Positions 36,911-49,302 of a DNA stretch of 64,000 nt are shown in pieces. A program made the translations under genes and the position numbers. The stretch covers positions 186,001 to 250,000 of the forward strand of contig JAURVB010004850.1 in assembly GCA_033002965.1 (NCBI GenBank), given 5' to 3'. The stretch's first letter is position 1; the number at the start of each line of letters is the position of its first letter. The stretch comes from Piper betle. Lineage: Eukaryota; Streptophyta; Magnoliopsida; Piperales; Piperaceae. Under the pieces are notes generated by a model. The model ran no database searches and was not told the DNA's origin. It saw nothing but the letters and a program-made list of their open reading frames with translations.

Positions 36911-38112
36911 TAGCACCACTACAACAACAAAAATAATGAGAATAATTATGAAAATAAAGTAGTAAGAATTGGCCTATATAACACCATGTGTGCTTTACTA
37001 GAATGGCTATGGTGAGCAGATAAAACTACGAATAGAATAAAATTTGCAGTAGGAAGCTAAAAAGCATTTCACTATACCTGCTATGATAGTCATAGGATGA
37101 ATCTTTGCATTTACAAGTTTTTCTGCCTCCTTAAGAAGTTCCCCTGCTAAAACAACAACTGATGTTGTGCCATCACCGACTTCATCGTCTTGCACTTTTG
37201 AAATGTCTGTTATTAAGAATTAAGGAAAGCTAACCATTCACCAGTTTAAATAATGCAGGCCTATGGATTGTGGTTCACATACGAACAATCTGCTTTAGTT
37301 TTGGAAGCACATTATAATGAAGGTACACATTACAAAACGGCACAACTATTTTCTCCAGACCAATTTTTTCAAACATAAGGAATATTGGGAGCAGGTGGAT
37401 GACAAAGAAAAAGGGCAGAATATTGTAAAGGTCTTCAACTATCACATGACTTTGCCCTTGCACATTTTTTTAAATAAAACAATGATAATGATTACCAACA
37501 AAAAGAAGTGACATCAGTAAACCACCAAAAGGCTTCTCACGGCAATTGGAAAACATTAGTAGGATACCAACAAGAACCTTGGCAGCAGGGTTATCAATAT
37601 GAAGAGATTTCAAAATGGTGGCACCATCATTAGTGACAGTAACACTTCGCCCTCTACCAGTTGATTGTAAAATTTTGTCCTGAGACTCAAGTAGCAAGGT
37701 TTTTCGTCACAACAAGGTGGCAACATAAACTTAAATTCAATAAGATTAAGCCTTTACCATCCCTTTAGGGCCAAGCGTAGTCTTGACCAGATCAGCAATC
37801 GCCATTGCTCCAACAAAAGAAGCCTAACCCAAAGAATACTTTAATTCAATACATGGGAGTCATAAATGGAGTTAAAGAAAGGTGAATTTCACTGGCCTAT
37901 GTGGTCCAAGAGACCCAGGATAGAACATCTGCCACCTCCAAGAAAGGAAATAAATAAAAACACCGCTTTTTACCATTCTAGCACGTTCGCCCTTTTCCTC
38001 GGTGGCTTCATCTTTAAGGAGTCTATCAACCTGCAACAATAGAAAAAAAGTCCAATATAAGAAGATAATCATCAACAAAACGTACAAGTGCAGCCCTTTA
38101 TCATACCGCCAT
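33894..38112 (-). CDS. CCT2: T-complex protein 1 subunit beta (CCT2), one apparent frameshift
   Basis: This is one of eight paralogous subunits of the cytosolic TRiC/CCT chaperonin that folds actin, tubulin and others with ATP. Exons on the minus strand: 38107-38112 (MA only), 37974-38030, 37758-37823, 37568-37679, 37078-37206, 36267-36338, 35814-35929, 35594-35670, 34914-35398, 34124-34439, 33894-34040. With one base restored they give 527 residues, the usual plant length. Seen: [52 protein letters not shown] (ATP-binding GDGTT), [59 protein letters not shown] at the end. At the start of exon 9, GFILDKK is followed by a premature TAG because the A run (T run 35380-35385 on the plus strand) is one base short. 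The rest of exon 9, and all other exons, are clean. Confidence 0.93.
36872..36909. repeat. (TAA)n microsatellite in a CCT2 intron
   Basis: About 12 perfect ATA/TAA units inside the intron between exons 5 and 6 (minus strand), next to related imperfect repeats from 36810. Confidence 0.9.
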
Positions 38113-39451
38113 GAAGCACGATCAAAAGAAGCACTACTAATCAGCAGAAGAGATTCTTCCCAAAAGGATCTAAATCAGACCACAAATAAAACCAAAATAT
38201 TGGTCAGTTTACATCAGCAAACACCCAAGAAAGGCTTTCATTTCGACGACGACAAGAAAAAAATAAAAAAATAAACGCAAAAAAAAACTTCCAGTTCTAA
38301 AGCAACAAGCGCCGATCAAGATCTGGAAGCAACCCTATTAATCAATCCGACAAGACAACTTTTAACAAGGAAGGGGCCGGGAACAAGAAAAGTTGAGAGA
38401 TCGAAGTGGGAAGTGAGGGAATGGACTACCTTTCAACGTTGCAGGTGGTGGTGGGAGTGGGGAGATGGGGAGCATTCTAGGGTTTTGAGACGATCTTTCT
38501 TCTCCAATTAAAACCCCCGCCCAAATTGGATCCGCCTTTTCGGATCCGTTTAAGTCAGATATTCAAACAGATTATTTGGTCCCAATTTTGATCCAAAACA
38601 GAATAATGTTAGGGTTTATCCCTTCTTATCCATAAAATAAAATAGGTTTATGTTGTGGCCTGTGGGATGATAAGAATCATCTCCTAAACAGATTATTTGT
38701 GGAATAATGTACTGGATCTGATGGGGTGGAGCCTTGAAGTTCTTTCTACTTTTCCTATCTTAATTTATCTAAAACAATTGTAAGAATATTTATAAATCAG
38801 ATGCTATAGTTTTAGCTAAATCTGCTTCCTTCTATTTAGTTCAACAGGATGATAAGAAGTTTATCTCCCATGTTTATAAATAGATAAAATGAGTGGATTG
38901 TGAAACACAGAAGAGCAAGTGTTTTGAATTAGATAAATTGTAGGCCATTGTATACTTAGAAGGATTCGGCAAGATTTTTTATTCCTGCATTGCATGATTG
39001 TCTTTGGGCTTGCCAAGAAGTACCGCGGTGCACCTTCACGTAGTCACTATTTTTCATTGGGAAATGCAGATAATGTGTGTAGTTATTATTTTCGCAAGTT
39101 AGAAAGTGTGTTGTTTGTTTGGTATTAATTGTCAATTTGTTTTGTTTGTTAATATTTTTTAGCAATTTGTTATTTCTATGAATAATGCATAATAACAAAT
39201 ATCTTTAAGCATTTTTTCCTGCTTTGTGGTTCTTATGGTTGTTAGATTTTCTTATTTGAACGATGTTTAGGAGGAATGAGTTATAATAATCGTTGCCTTT
39301 GATATATATTTTTTAGAACGAGGCTTATTGGATTGTTATCGGGTTTATGTTTTTCGAAGAATGTAATGATTGATAAATTGTATTATATTTGTTTTGATAA
39401 TTTAATTATAGCATAGTTATATGTTGTCTTTGTTCAACACATAATGTTTAA
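38113..39451. other. CCT2 leader/promoter and intergenic region
   Basis: On the minus strand a 5' UTR exon probably ends at 38431 (AACGTTGAAAG/GTAGTCC) and contains an upstream ATG (near 38473); the next acceptor before the start codon is likely CTGATTAG near 38141. Beyond 38520 no feature was recognised. Confidence 0.45.
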
Positions 39452-39691
39452 TAGGGGAGCCGAGCTCAACTTATGTTCGAACTTGGCTCAAATAGTTTAA
39501 AACTCGTTCAAACTCGATTCGAAATCGAACGAGTTTTAAACATATATGCTCGAGTTCAACTCAAATATCTTTTATGTGTTCGAGCTCGATCTCGAATACA
39601 CTTAAACTATTTAATTTTCCCTAACCCACAACCTTGAGGTCATCACTTGAATACTTGTCATCTCAACTATCTCACTTCTTTGTTATTATAT

Positions 39692-39723
<32 letters not shown>

Positions 39724-39987
39724 ATAATATAATATAAAAATTATATTATTATATTATTTTATCGAGTCAAGTTCGAGTTGAGCTACGAGTCGAGTTCAAA
39801 TCGAGATCGAATTATAACCAAGTTGAGTCGAGTTGAACTCAACCTTACTAACGCTCGGCTTGTAAAATTCAAGTTCGAATCGAGTTCGAACTCAAGTATT
39901 TAAATGTCGAGTTTCGAGTTTCGAATCGAGTAAAGCCGAACCGAACGCTAAGTACTCACGAGCTAGATCGCTCAATTAGCAACCCTA
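39452..39987. mobile_element. Non-autonomous hAT-like element (536 bp)
   Basis: Begins TAGGGGAGCCGAGC and ends ...AGCAACCCTA (reversed TAGGGTTGCTAATTGAGC), flanked by the 8-bp duplication ATGTTTAA (39444-39451 and 39988-39995). The interior is rich in CGAGTTCGAA-type motifs and contains a (GT)n(TA)n run at about 39693-39735. The right end resembles the left end of the element in the PPR gene (TAGGGTTGTTACC), so both may belong to one family. Confidence 0.85.
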
Positions 39988-39995
39988 ATGTTTAA

Positions 39996-41371
39996 CATAG
40001 CCTGTGCATTGCATGGGTTATGTGGCTAGTTCTAAAAAAATGTTGTACTTACATTCTCTTTGACAACGCTCTTCACCTACGTCTTTATATAATTATCTAA
40101 GTTATATTATTTAAATCATAATTAACACCTATCTTTATTTCATAACGTGGTTGGAGAATGTGGATGAAGAATATACATATAGCATGTATAACATGATTCT
40201 TATTCTTATGGTTCTAAACGTGAACATGAAAGGTTGGCCAAGTTTTCCCGGTAAAATGAAAACAAAAGAAAAAGTGATTATTTTTTAACCTAAAGTTATA
40301 ACTGATTATTTTTTATTAATTTCAAGGGATATAACTAGCAAGTAAATTTTTTTAATTATTAATTAATAAAATGCAAAAAATTTATAGTCCACCCCACTAA
40401 CTTGTGTGTAAAGAATTAACTAACTTTTCACATTTAAAAAATAATGACGAGCCTTTTATATCCTTTAATATGTCCTTAATGAAATTTTCATTTAATAAAA
40501 AAACACTTAACAAAACAACTACGGTTTTCCTATGAAGCGGATAAAATTGAAGGTACAGGAATCTGGTCCAGGGGGTACTCATCGAGCAGCTGAACTTTCT
40601 TTCTTTTTTCTTTTTTACCCAGAGTAGCCACATTAGGATGCATGCTAAGTCGAGCTTAGATTCAATTGAACCCGATCAAGCTAGTTAATTTCAGTTTATA
40701 TTACCTTTGAAATTTACACTAGTCAATTTAAGTTTTGATTATTAGATGTCTCAATTTGTTGTGACCTATGACGTTGTACATTAAGCAAAAATGCAAAATA
40801 GTCATTGTACTCCTAGCTTTTTATGTATTCTTACTTATCATTGCAAAATGTTTATCATGAGGACACCACATTGTTTGCTCATTACGATACTCAATTAGCA
40901 CACAACTTATCCTTCCTCTGTGCTTCAATGAGTCTGCACTCTACTAAGCACCTGTCCAAATCATCATGACCACATTTGATGAAGTATTTAAAGAGGTAGC
41001 GAGCACCTGGACAACAGAGATTACAATGAGAACTATCATATGTTATATATGTTCATTAATTAATCTTTACATTAAGATTTTGCATTTTCCCACCATGACC
41101 CATCAATTCAGCTGGAGTTACTTAGTTAGAGTAGCAACAAATGAAGAAAAAATAAATTGCAGTCAAGAAGAATTCAATCAAAACATTACAAGAGCAACTC
41201 TACATTTTCCAGAAAAATATTTAAAAGTGTCCACCGGTGATAAATATAACAAACAAGAAGCTCAGTGAAGCATAAGCCTATATAAAGAATTTCTATCTCG
41301 AGATGAGATCATCTATGACTACTATAAATAATAATCTCCGAATATAATGCTCAATCTCCAGTGGGGGTAGA
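39996..41371. other. Intergenic downstream of the SKS gene
   Basis: AT-rich, no gene recognised; the part near 41370 is presumably SKS 3' UTR. Confidence 0.5.
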
Positions 41372-44300
41372 TCAGAGGGGGCGCGTATGGCGACCAGATG
41401 CCCTCCCACAAAGAAGAGCATTGATGGGGATGGGGTACTCGTCCCTAAAAGATGTCGAAGGAGTAAAGACGCGAAGATAGAACTGCTGTCCCAAGTACTG
41501 TCTTGCCCAATACTCAGACCTCAAGTTCCACGTTCCCACATTGTCAAGGGCCAAGTATATTGCCGTCCATGATTGAGGATATACCTAAAACATAGTAGAA
41601 CATTTTTGAAACATTAAGATTTTGGCACTTCAATCTACTTCCTTTATTGAATATCAAGGGCGAGTTCAATTCATAAGCAGCTCGCCGACGATCTAACCTG
41701 TACTGTGTATCTTGAAACAGCGTCTCTAAGATTGTAAGAGTCTCTGCTTGCTGATGTCCACTGCCCGCCATCCATTCTGTTTAATCATCAAGACCATTAT
41801 TACCGCTTGCCTCATACATCCCTTCTCTTACAAGTATCAACATACGTGTTGAAATGAAATGATCATAGATATATATATGTATCTATGATATGAATGGAAG
41901 ATACTTACCCCACAACAAAGAAGGCATAGCCATCAAGGTGCCAGCTCTGGAGGATCTTTTCATTGTTTTGGAACACAATTTCAATGAAGGCTCTGTAATC
42001 AGCAGCCATGACGGATGTATCCTTGTAGATGCCCCCGCCCGTGGGTCTGTCTGATATGCTCCCCAGGCGGTAGACACCGCTGATTTGGAAATAGTCGGCG
42101 AGCTTCAGAGGTGTATCAGCCGGGATAAAAGAGACGCTGTTAACAGCATACCGCTGCTTGCCGTCCACAAGGCCGGCAGAGTTGGCCAGGATGATGGTTC
42201 TAGTGGTGTTGATAAGGCCATAGTGATATGAACCTTGAGGGTTCGGCCTCGGTCCACTTGCAGTCAAGTTCGTCCTAATGCACGCATGATTCAGAGTCCC
42301 AGATTATGCACCACTCTTCTTTGGAAGTTAACAAGTTTGATTGAATATTTAACTGCATTTTATGCATATATATGTACCTGATAGAACGAGCTTGGTTGAG
42401 AGACCAGTCGATTTGGATGGTTGGTCCACCGGGAGGACCGCCGGCAACACGGCCAACGGAATTGCTATAGTGAAGGGTGGCAGTGCCGGTGAGAACCTGG
42501 TCGGTGAACCGAGTGGAGGCCACAATATAGTAATCAAGACCAGGCTGGTCCATGGTCACAAGCACCGAGAGGCATTGGCCTAGATGGACGTCAATGGAGG
42601 AATAGGTGTTCTGGAGAGTGTGGATTCCTTCCACCTCGACCAGCTTCAAATTGTGGTTCTGGATACGGAAGTTGAGTGAGTTCTGGAGGCCAACGTTGCA
42701 GACTCGGAACCTGTAAGTCTTTCCTGTTTATCAAAAAGTCAGTTGTCCGTCCTCCATGCAAATCAACTGTTGTGCAATATATATATACGTAATGTAATAA
42801 GAGGTGCAAGGAAGCATTGAAAAAGAAAATGCTTTGAAAGAACAAAGGAGATGCATAAAATAAAAGGTAAACGAAGACTAATGGGTTACCTTGGTCGACT
42901 GTGAAAGAAGCTCCATCCGGGCCACGGCCATTGATGAGTACGCCATCAACGAAAGGAAGCTTCTTCCCTCTGTCAAGCTTCTCCTTCAACGACTGCAATT
43001 TGCCATGGTAATTAGTCAATTACTAATTACGATCGTAAAACATTTTACACAACCCAACAAACACTAGCCCATCGCAGTCATGGTTCATAACTTTAGTGAG
43101 GTGGCTCCTAACCGGCCACAACTGGAAGCCGTCAAGCTCGGTTTCTCTCTCTCTCTCTCGTCGGTGATCCGACAAACTCTGAAAATCAGGTGCGTCTACC
43201 CCACCTCCCCATATTCACCTTTATTTATTTAACATGCTAAATAGTAAATAGGAGGGGACGGTCCGGACCCAGTTTACACTTTTTTTGTTTTTGAAACATG
43301 TACCATTCTACTAACACATGGAGTGCATGTTCTGTTCCTAACATTCCACAATATTTGTTCGTATGACGAGATGAGAACATACGGTGTAGTTGGCCTTGTA
43401 CCAATCTCCGATTAGCACGGTGAAGTCTCCGGCCGGATCGTCGAAGGGAACGGGAATTCGCGGCCGGCTGAGGATTCGGATGCCGCCGTAGCCGCCAGCA
43501 GCCTTGTGGAAGGCAGTGGAGGGGAAATAGTAATAGCTGCCGATTTGGTCCTTAGCTTGCATAATGTAGGTGAAGTTCTTGCCCGGAGGGATGGGGCAGG
43601 TGGTTCCATACACACCATCCTCGTACGAGTTCCTCCTCTGTTGAAGTCCATTCCTGCATAGCCCCCAAAGAAAAATTTACACAACTCGCTAGTACCCAGC
43701 TACCCAATTCAGAACTCTGGAATAAAAACTGACTAGAACACTTGAAGTCGATAAAAACATGAAAGGTTGGGTAGCAGTTAATGTTAGATGAGATCACTCA
43801 GTAGTGAATGAAAGCATAAAAATGCAGCAACAATTTCAGTTGAGAATTCATCTTTGCGTTTCATATTTGCAATTGCATCCCTCAACAATCTGTACAAGGG
43901 GCGGTAGGCACCATCCAGCTGGTTCAAGATCTCGACTGATTGGGACATATGTTAGGCACATACATGGATTGGACAGACGGTATACGTGGACAAAGATGGT
44001 GGGGGGCTTGCGGCAAGCCGACCCATGTGAATGCCAATCATATAAAAGCCAACCAAAATAATCACACCTTTTAGCTATACGATATATGGTGTCCTGTAGC
44101 AAGGCCAGTGCTGCTTAATTAGAAATTAAAGTAAATGGCATGCAAACCACCGCACTTAGTATTGTCATAACGAAACTCCACTTTTGACCAAACAAATTTC
44201 TTGTTATAGATCACTTTCAAAGTGAACCAAGGCAATGAGATATATATGAATTAGTGAAAAAAACGTAGTTTGTTGAGGGTCATTGTAGGAAGAGTGATCT

Positions 44301-45095
44301 AAAAGAGTGATCAGTTGGAGAAGACAGAATATTGTAGAGAAACCGGAATATGGTGCAGAGAATGTAGGATGATTATGTGCAGAGAGTGCAACAATACAAC
44401 TACATACGGAATATGGTCTCTGCCAACAAAGATAAGGAAACGCAGGATGAGAAGGAGTAGAGAATATATGAGAAGAATTGATCTATCATAAACAATGTAA
44501 TAAAGCCACCGACAGAGTCACAGATATATACGTGAACCAAACCAATACACATAAACGACAGAAAGTGATGACGGCTCTTTCCGGCAAAGGACGAATGGGA
44601 TCGCACACAAAACAAGTGCTTCAATGCAAGCACTGCCATCTTTTCATCGTGCCATTGTGCATGATCTAGCGTCGTTTTATCCGATCTAACCGGTAAGCAA
44701 TTAACAGTAAAGAAGAGGGACAGACAAAAAGAGTTAACTGAGAGAGGACACAGGAAATCAGTACCAGGAGATGAGGAAGGACTCGTTCAAGCTGTTGTGA
44801 ACGTTGACGATCAAGTTGTCATTGGTGACGGCGTAGAGATCCGGACCGGGAAACTGCCCATTTATCAAGATCACCTGCAAAATTCAAGAAATGAGATATA
44901 ACAACCATAACGAAAACGGCAGACCAGTTGTATTGATAAAACAGATCATGGTCTCACTGGCTGGCGATCTCCAAGGGGGCTGCTGTAACCGTACGTCACA
45001 TTCCAAGTGATAAACCTATATGGATCATCCCCGGCGGCAGAGGCCACAAAGACGGCGACTACAACAGCGGCGATGGCCGGCAAATTTAGCCGCAT
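41372..45095 (-). CDS. SKU5-similar (SKS) monocopper-oxidase-like / ascorbate-oxidase homologue
   Basis: Exons on the minus strand: 44958-45095, 44765-44874, 43383-43653, 42890-42992, 42378-42723, 41909-42274, 41698-41776, 41372-41584, joining in phase to 541 residues, typical for the family. A signal peptide (about residues 1-21, LPAIAAVVVAVFVASAAG) is followed by DDPYRFITWNVTYGYSSPLG, the usual mature start. Three cupredoxin domains follow: VILINGQFPGPDLYAVTNDN, GTTCPIPPGKNFTYIMQ, GKTYRFRVCNVGLQNSLNFR, SWHLDGYAFFVVG, GMDGGQWTSASRDSYNLRD, SWTAIYLALDNVGTWNLRSE, ending CGRASGRHTRPL. SKS proteins are secreted or GPI-linked cell-wall proteins that keep the multicopper-oxidase fold but usually lack most copper ligands; relatives act in directed cell growth and pollen tubes. 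The C-terminus shows no long hydrophobic GPI signal. Introns are short and clean. Confidence 0.95.
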
Positions 45096-47640
45096 TGTGG
45101 GCAGAATTTGCACGCCGGACCCAAGATATGAAGAGGCTAGGAAGAGCAATTAGAGGAAGGAAGAAATGGGCAGGGTGAGGAGCTGATGAAGAGGGCGGTG
45201 GGGCTTTTAAAAGTGCGGTACAGGCAACAAAGAAAGTGTATAAAAGAGAGGTAGGCCTCAGCGGACACAGTGTGAAGGAGGGAAATCAAATTAACGCATA
45301 TAATGGGTTTTAAACTTGCGCTTTTCTGTGCTAAGCAGTTTTACGGTAAAATTGATGGGGGTCGGAAGAGAAGGCGTGTGGGCAAATTTTGGAGCTGACC
45401 GTGCGGCTTACATGCGTGTAGAGAGTGTGTGATTGGTCCGCTGGTTGCGTAGCGTTTAATTTGGAATACGTAAATGGGGTCCGCAGTCATGGCTGGATTG
45501 ACGCCGGACCCCACGGCACGCGGTCTGAGTTTTGCATTTCATTAACTTAATATATAAATTATTAATTGTAACCTCTCATAATTCCACATGCTCGTATTCC
45601 ATAAGAAGCTGGCTGAGGTAACGAATCCCAATCTATGGAGTCCATTGACCACTTCTATTTTGTTGTAAATATAAACATACATAATAATGCTTTAAAGACG
45701 CTAACACTATTGTTCCGCTAAGTGGATCATTCTTGATTTATGTTACTTGTAATAAAATTTAGAGGAATTAAATGAGTGAATGCCTCTACTACTTCACAAG
45801 GATAATAATGTATTTATGTTATATATTATCAGGTTGAGCGATCGATTATGAATTTTATCATTTCACGTCCTTAGTTTGAGTATTATCCTGGAATGGTTAA
45901 GGGTCAAGTCATAGAGAATTAACTATCCAAAGAACCTGTTTCACTTTAATTGCGTAATAACAATAATTCAGATTGAAAGGAGTAAGAGGAATAGACCATG
46001 GAAAAACTTGGCTGCAAGGTGTTGCACGTAAGAGCTGTTTGGAGGTCACCTGCTCGAAAGTTTCCTCTGGGGGGAAGTGTAGCTGTAACCATCTCATCTA
46101 ATTCAGGATCATGTGATGGAGCCGGCAATATCGACTTCTTCCCTCCCAATACCGTGTTGAATTCGTATTTTGGTATTTTTAAGAACAAGCTTCCAAAACA
46201 ATTAGTTGATCTTGTACGTATTCTCCCTGTGGAAAATATGAGGCTATCATCAATATATATATGTCCCGTGACAACAGCAGGGCTCTTTTTCTTTTTTCTT
46301 TTTTTTCTTTTCCTTTTTTGTCTTTTTTTCAAAGCAGGATTTCCACAAGTTAATTTACAGTACATTGGATAGGAATGTGAGGGGATGATGCATTTATGTA
46401 ATACAATAGATATTTTGCCATGCCCGAATTTTGCCGATTTGCTTTGACTTGGGCTTCACCTAGTCACAGACCAAATTATGTTAACAGCTGGAAAAATGTT
46501 CAAGAGCTTCAATCTCCGTTCCAAATTAACCCGGGATCATCTATTCAAGAGTGACCGAAGATTAAGGTGTGCTACCAGGAAGTAAAGCAAACCGAGCACG
46601 TCAATACAATGCCACAACCTTCCAAAACATGTCGGATTTCATGATCACGGAAAGGGAAAGAGGTGATAGACAACTGTTTATCTACATCAGATATAATCAA
46701 GAACCATAGCCATGTTTAAGTAGGAGACTGCAAATATATTCCTTTGGTTGTAAAAAAAAGTGAACATTTTCCTGGGTTTTTTTTTTGAGCGTATTAATTC
46801 CTCGCATAAATGAAATGTTAACACAAACGGGACAAACATTTTTCTGTGGGCGGGTTTGAAGTATTTTTTGTCAGTAATGGAAGGCTTAAATTAAGTCAAA
46901 CATGTCTAAACAATATTTGAGGCAGGAGTGAACCTCCAAGAGGCAAGATCCATCATCGATGTATTAAAAGTGACTATAAATAAAAATGTTCGTAAAAAAA
47001 TGGGATAATTATTGGTAGCATGAGTCTAAAATTCCAGAATGTGAACAGAGCATGTTGTCTCTAGTGTGGATTGTGGACAATATCATCAAGCCTTGAGCGA
47101 CGCCCTCGAATGCAGTTAAATATATTTCGCTAATCCAACTGCACCAGCTTTCTCCTGTCTGTATATGATATATCCCCGTACTTTAATGTGCCGAGCGTCG
47201 ACGTACGTATATGATAATTGACATTGTTAAGGGATCCGAGAAGTCGGCAGAGTAATTTTTTAAATTAGTGCAAGCCAGTGAACATGCAAATTAGTCGACG
47301 CTAGCTTTTGAGTCTTTAACTTGAAATTTGTAGATGATTATTTTAACGTTTGGTCGTTGGAAGGGAAATATGGACACTTCATTCATCTTTTTCGTGAGCT
47401 GTGTCATGATCTTGCACCTGGTGACTAGTAAATTCAAATTTAAAGTTCGCAATGTGATGGTCATATGCATATTATTATTACATAAACTTAAAAACAGGAG
47501 ATGGTTAGCAAATGCTCATGGGCGGGGGTGTTAACCATTTGGCTTTCCAAGATATGAATTAATCATGCTCACTCTTCAATGGCACCTACCTGAGAAGAAG
47601 AAAAAGGGAACTCACCTAAGTAGCCCTAATGAGTTCAATA
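45096..47640. other. Intergenic upstream of the SKS gene
   Basis: Contains the SKS promoter (on the minus strand) and otherwise nothing I can name. An open frame at 45998-46372 (+), with an overlapping 139-residue frame on the other strand, ends in a poly-T/C tract and has no recognised homology. Confidence 0.5.
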
Positions 47641-48400
47641 AGCGGAAAATGGGCCTCCTATCGCTGAAAAATTCCGGTGACAAAATAGTGTTTGTCACTT
47701 AATTTGTCACCATAACTTTTAATGACAAAAACTTTTGCATCTAATTTAGTTTGGTGACAATTTATCACTAAACTATTTCAGTGACATATTCAGGCGGCAA
47801 TTTGTCAACGAGTTGTCACCGAATTTCTATGACAAAACGATAATAGAAAACTACCAAAGATGGTAGCATAGGTCGGTGGTTAAAATGTGTCACCAAAATT
47901 TCACTTACAAATCGGTGGCTTTAAAAAAATTTTAAAAAATAAGCCACGTCGGCCGGCACACACATGGGCGCACCTATCCACATGGCACTTGGGGACCAGG
48001 GTTTGCTGTGCCGACACGAAAAGGGAGGACCGGTGGTTGGCACATGGGGGATAAGGTGTCAATTTAATTGAACTTTATTTTGTTCAATTTGGTAATAAAT
48101 TTGTTGTTACTAAAATATTCGGTGATAATTTAGTGATAGATATATAAAAATGACGATCAATTATTTCGGTGGTAAAATTTTGATGTCATTGATTTTTGAC
48201 ACCGAAAAAATGGCATTAGTTCGGTGACAAATTTGTTTGTCACTAAATTATTAGGTCACCGTTCGATAGCATATTTATAAAAATGACAACACCATTATTT
48301 CAGTGACAAAATTTTAGTTTTGTTGATATTTTTTCACTAAAAAGCGATGTTAATTTGATGACAAATTTATCACAAAAATATTCGGTGAAAGTTATAAAAC
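47641..48400. repeat. GTGACAAA/TTTGTCAC-rich repetitive stretch
   Basis: Variants of GGTGACAAA, TTTGTCACC and GTCACTAAA recur more than a dozen times in both orientations over about 750 bases. Such arrays are typical subterminal regions of plant DNA transposons (for example CACTA elements), but no terminal inverted repeat or target duplication was located. Confidence 0.5.
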
Positions 48401-48812
48401 CTGACCTTTCTACCCAATGATTTTATTGTCTGTTCGATCTTGATCTCAACTTTGTTGATTACGTGGTCTTTTTTGCCGCGTGCTTATGTATGATATGTAC
48501 TTGGGAGTCACAACTTTAGTCTTCCCCCATGTTCGGCATTGCTCAACTGGATACTACTCCTTCTTGACTCTTATTTTCGATTTTATTTGAGTTGAGTCTA
48601 GTTAGGTTAGGATCGTGTCTCTCACGAGTTTCGATCGCTTGTCGTGTGTTCGAAATCCCTTATGGTCGATCATTGCCCCTCCCCGCAATGCGGTTTTCAA
48701 GGTCGTTTGACAGCCGTATGGGTGTGAGCCTAAGTGCACGTAAATTGTGCTCAGTGCTAAGGTTGGTAGCACCCTTGCACCCAAAAAGTTGATCCGAATT
48801 TGCTTGTGGTTT

Positions 48813-49297
48813 TGTGAAATCCTTCAACTTAGTCCCACATCTAATATCTACTGGGATAAGATTCTGTTTATAAGTGAGAATGAATTATAGATCTTTAACT
48901 TAGTTGACCATTTTTAAAGAAATGACTTAGGCCCATTATATTGCACTTTGGACCGGGGTTGTTATAAATAATATCAGAGCAACTTAGTTTCATGTTAGAT
49001 AGTGAGCTTGACTAGAGACATTGGCTAAGGCCGTCGGTCATGCGCCAAAGAAGGACGTGTGTTGAGGCTAACAACGGGCCAAGTGTAAGAATTTTGGGGA
49101 CGAAATTTCCTAAAGTGGGTGGATTGTAAGATCCATCAACTTAGTCTCATATCTAATACCTACCTACTAAGATAAGATCTTGTTTATAAGTGATCTTGTT
49201 TATAAGTGAGAATGAACTATAAATTTTTAACTTGGTTCATCAGTTTTAAAGAAATGACTTAGGCCCATTACGTTACACTTTAGTATGGGTTGTTATA
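48813..49297. mobile_element. TRIM (terminal-repeat retrotransposon in miniature)
   Basis: Two LTRs, 48813-48966 (starts TGTGAAATCC) and 49125-49297 (starts TGTAAGATCC), both ending GGTTGTTATA and sharing long blocks such as AAAGAAATGACTTAGGCCCA. The 3' LTR has an extra 17-bp internal duplication (GTTTATAAGTGATCTT). Right after the 5' LTR, TAATATCAGAGC (48969-48980) matches 10 of 12 bases of the initiator-Met tRNA primer site TGGTATCAGAGC. Just before the 3' LTR, AAAGTGGGTGGAT is the polypurine tract. The element is flanked by a 5-bp duplication GGTTT (48808-48812 and 49298-49302). Length is 485 bp with no coding: a complete TRIM. Confidence 0.92.
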
Positions 49298-49302
49298 GGT
49301 TT

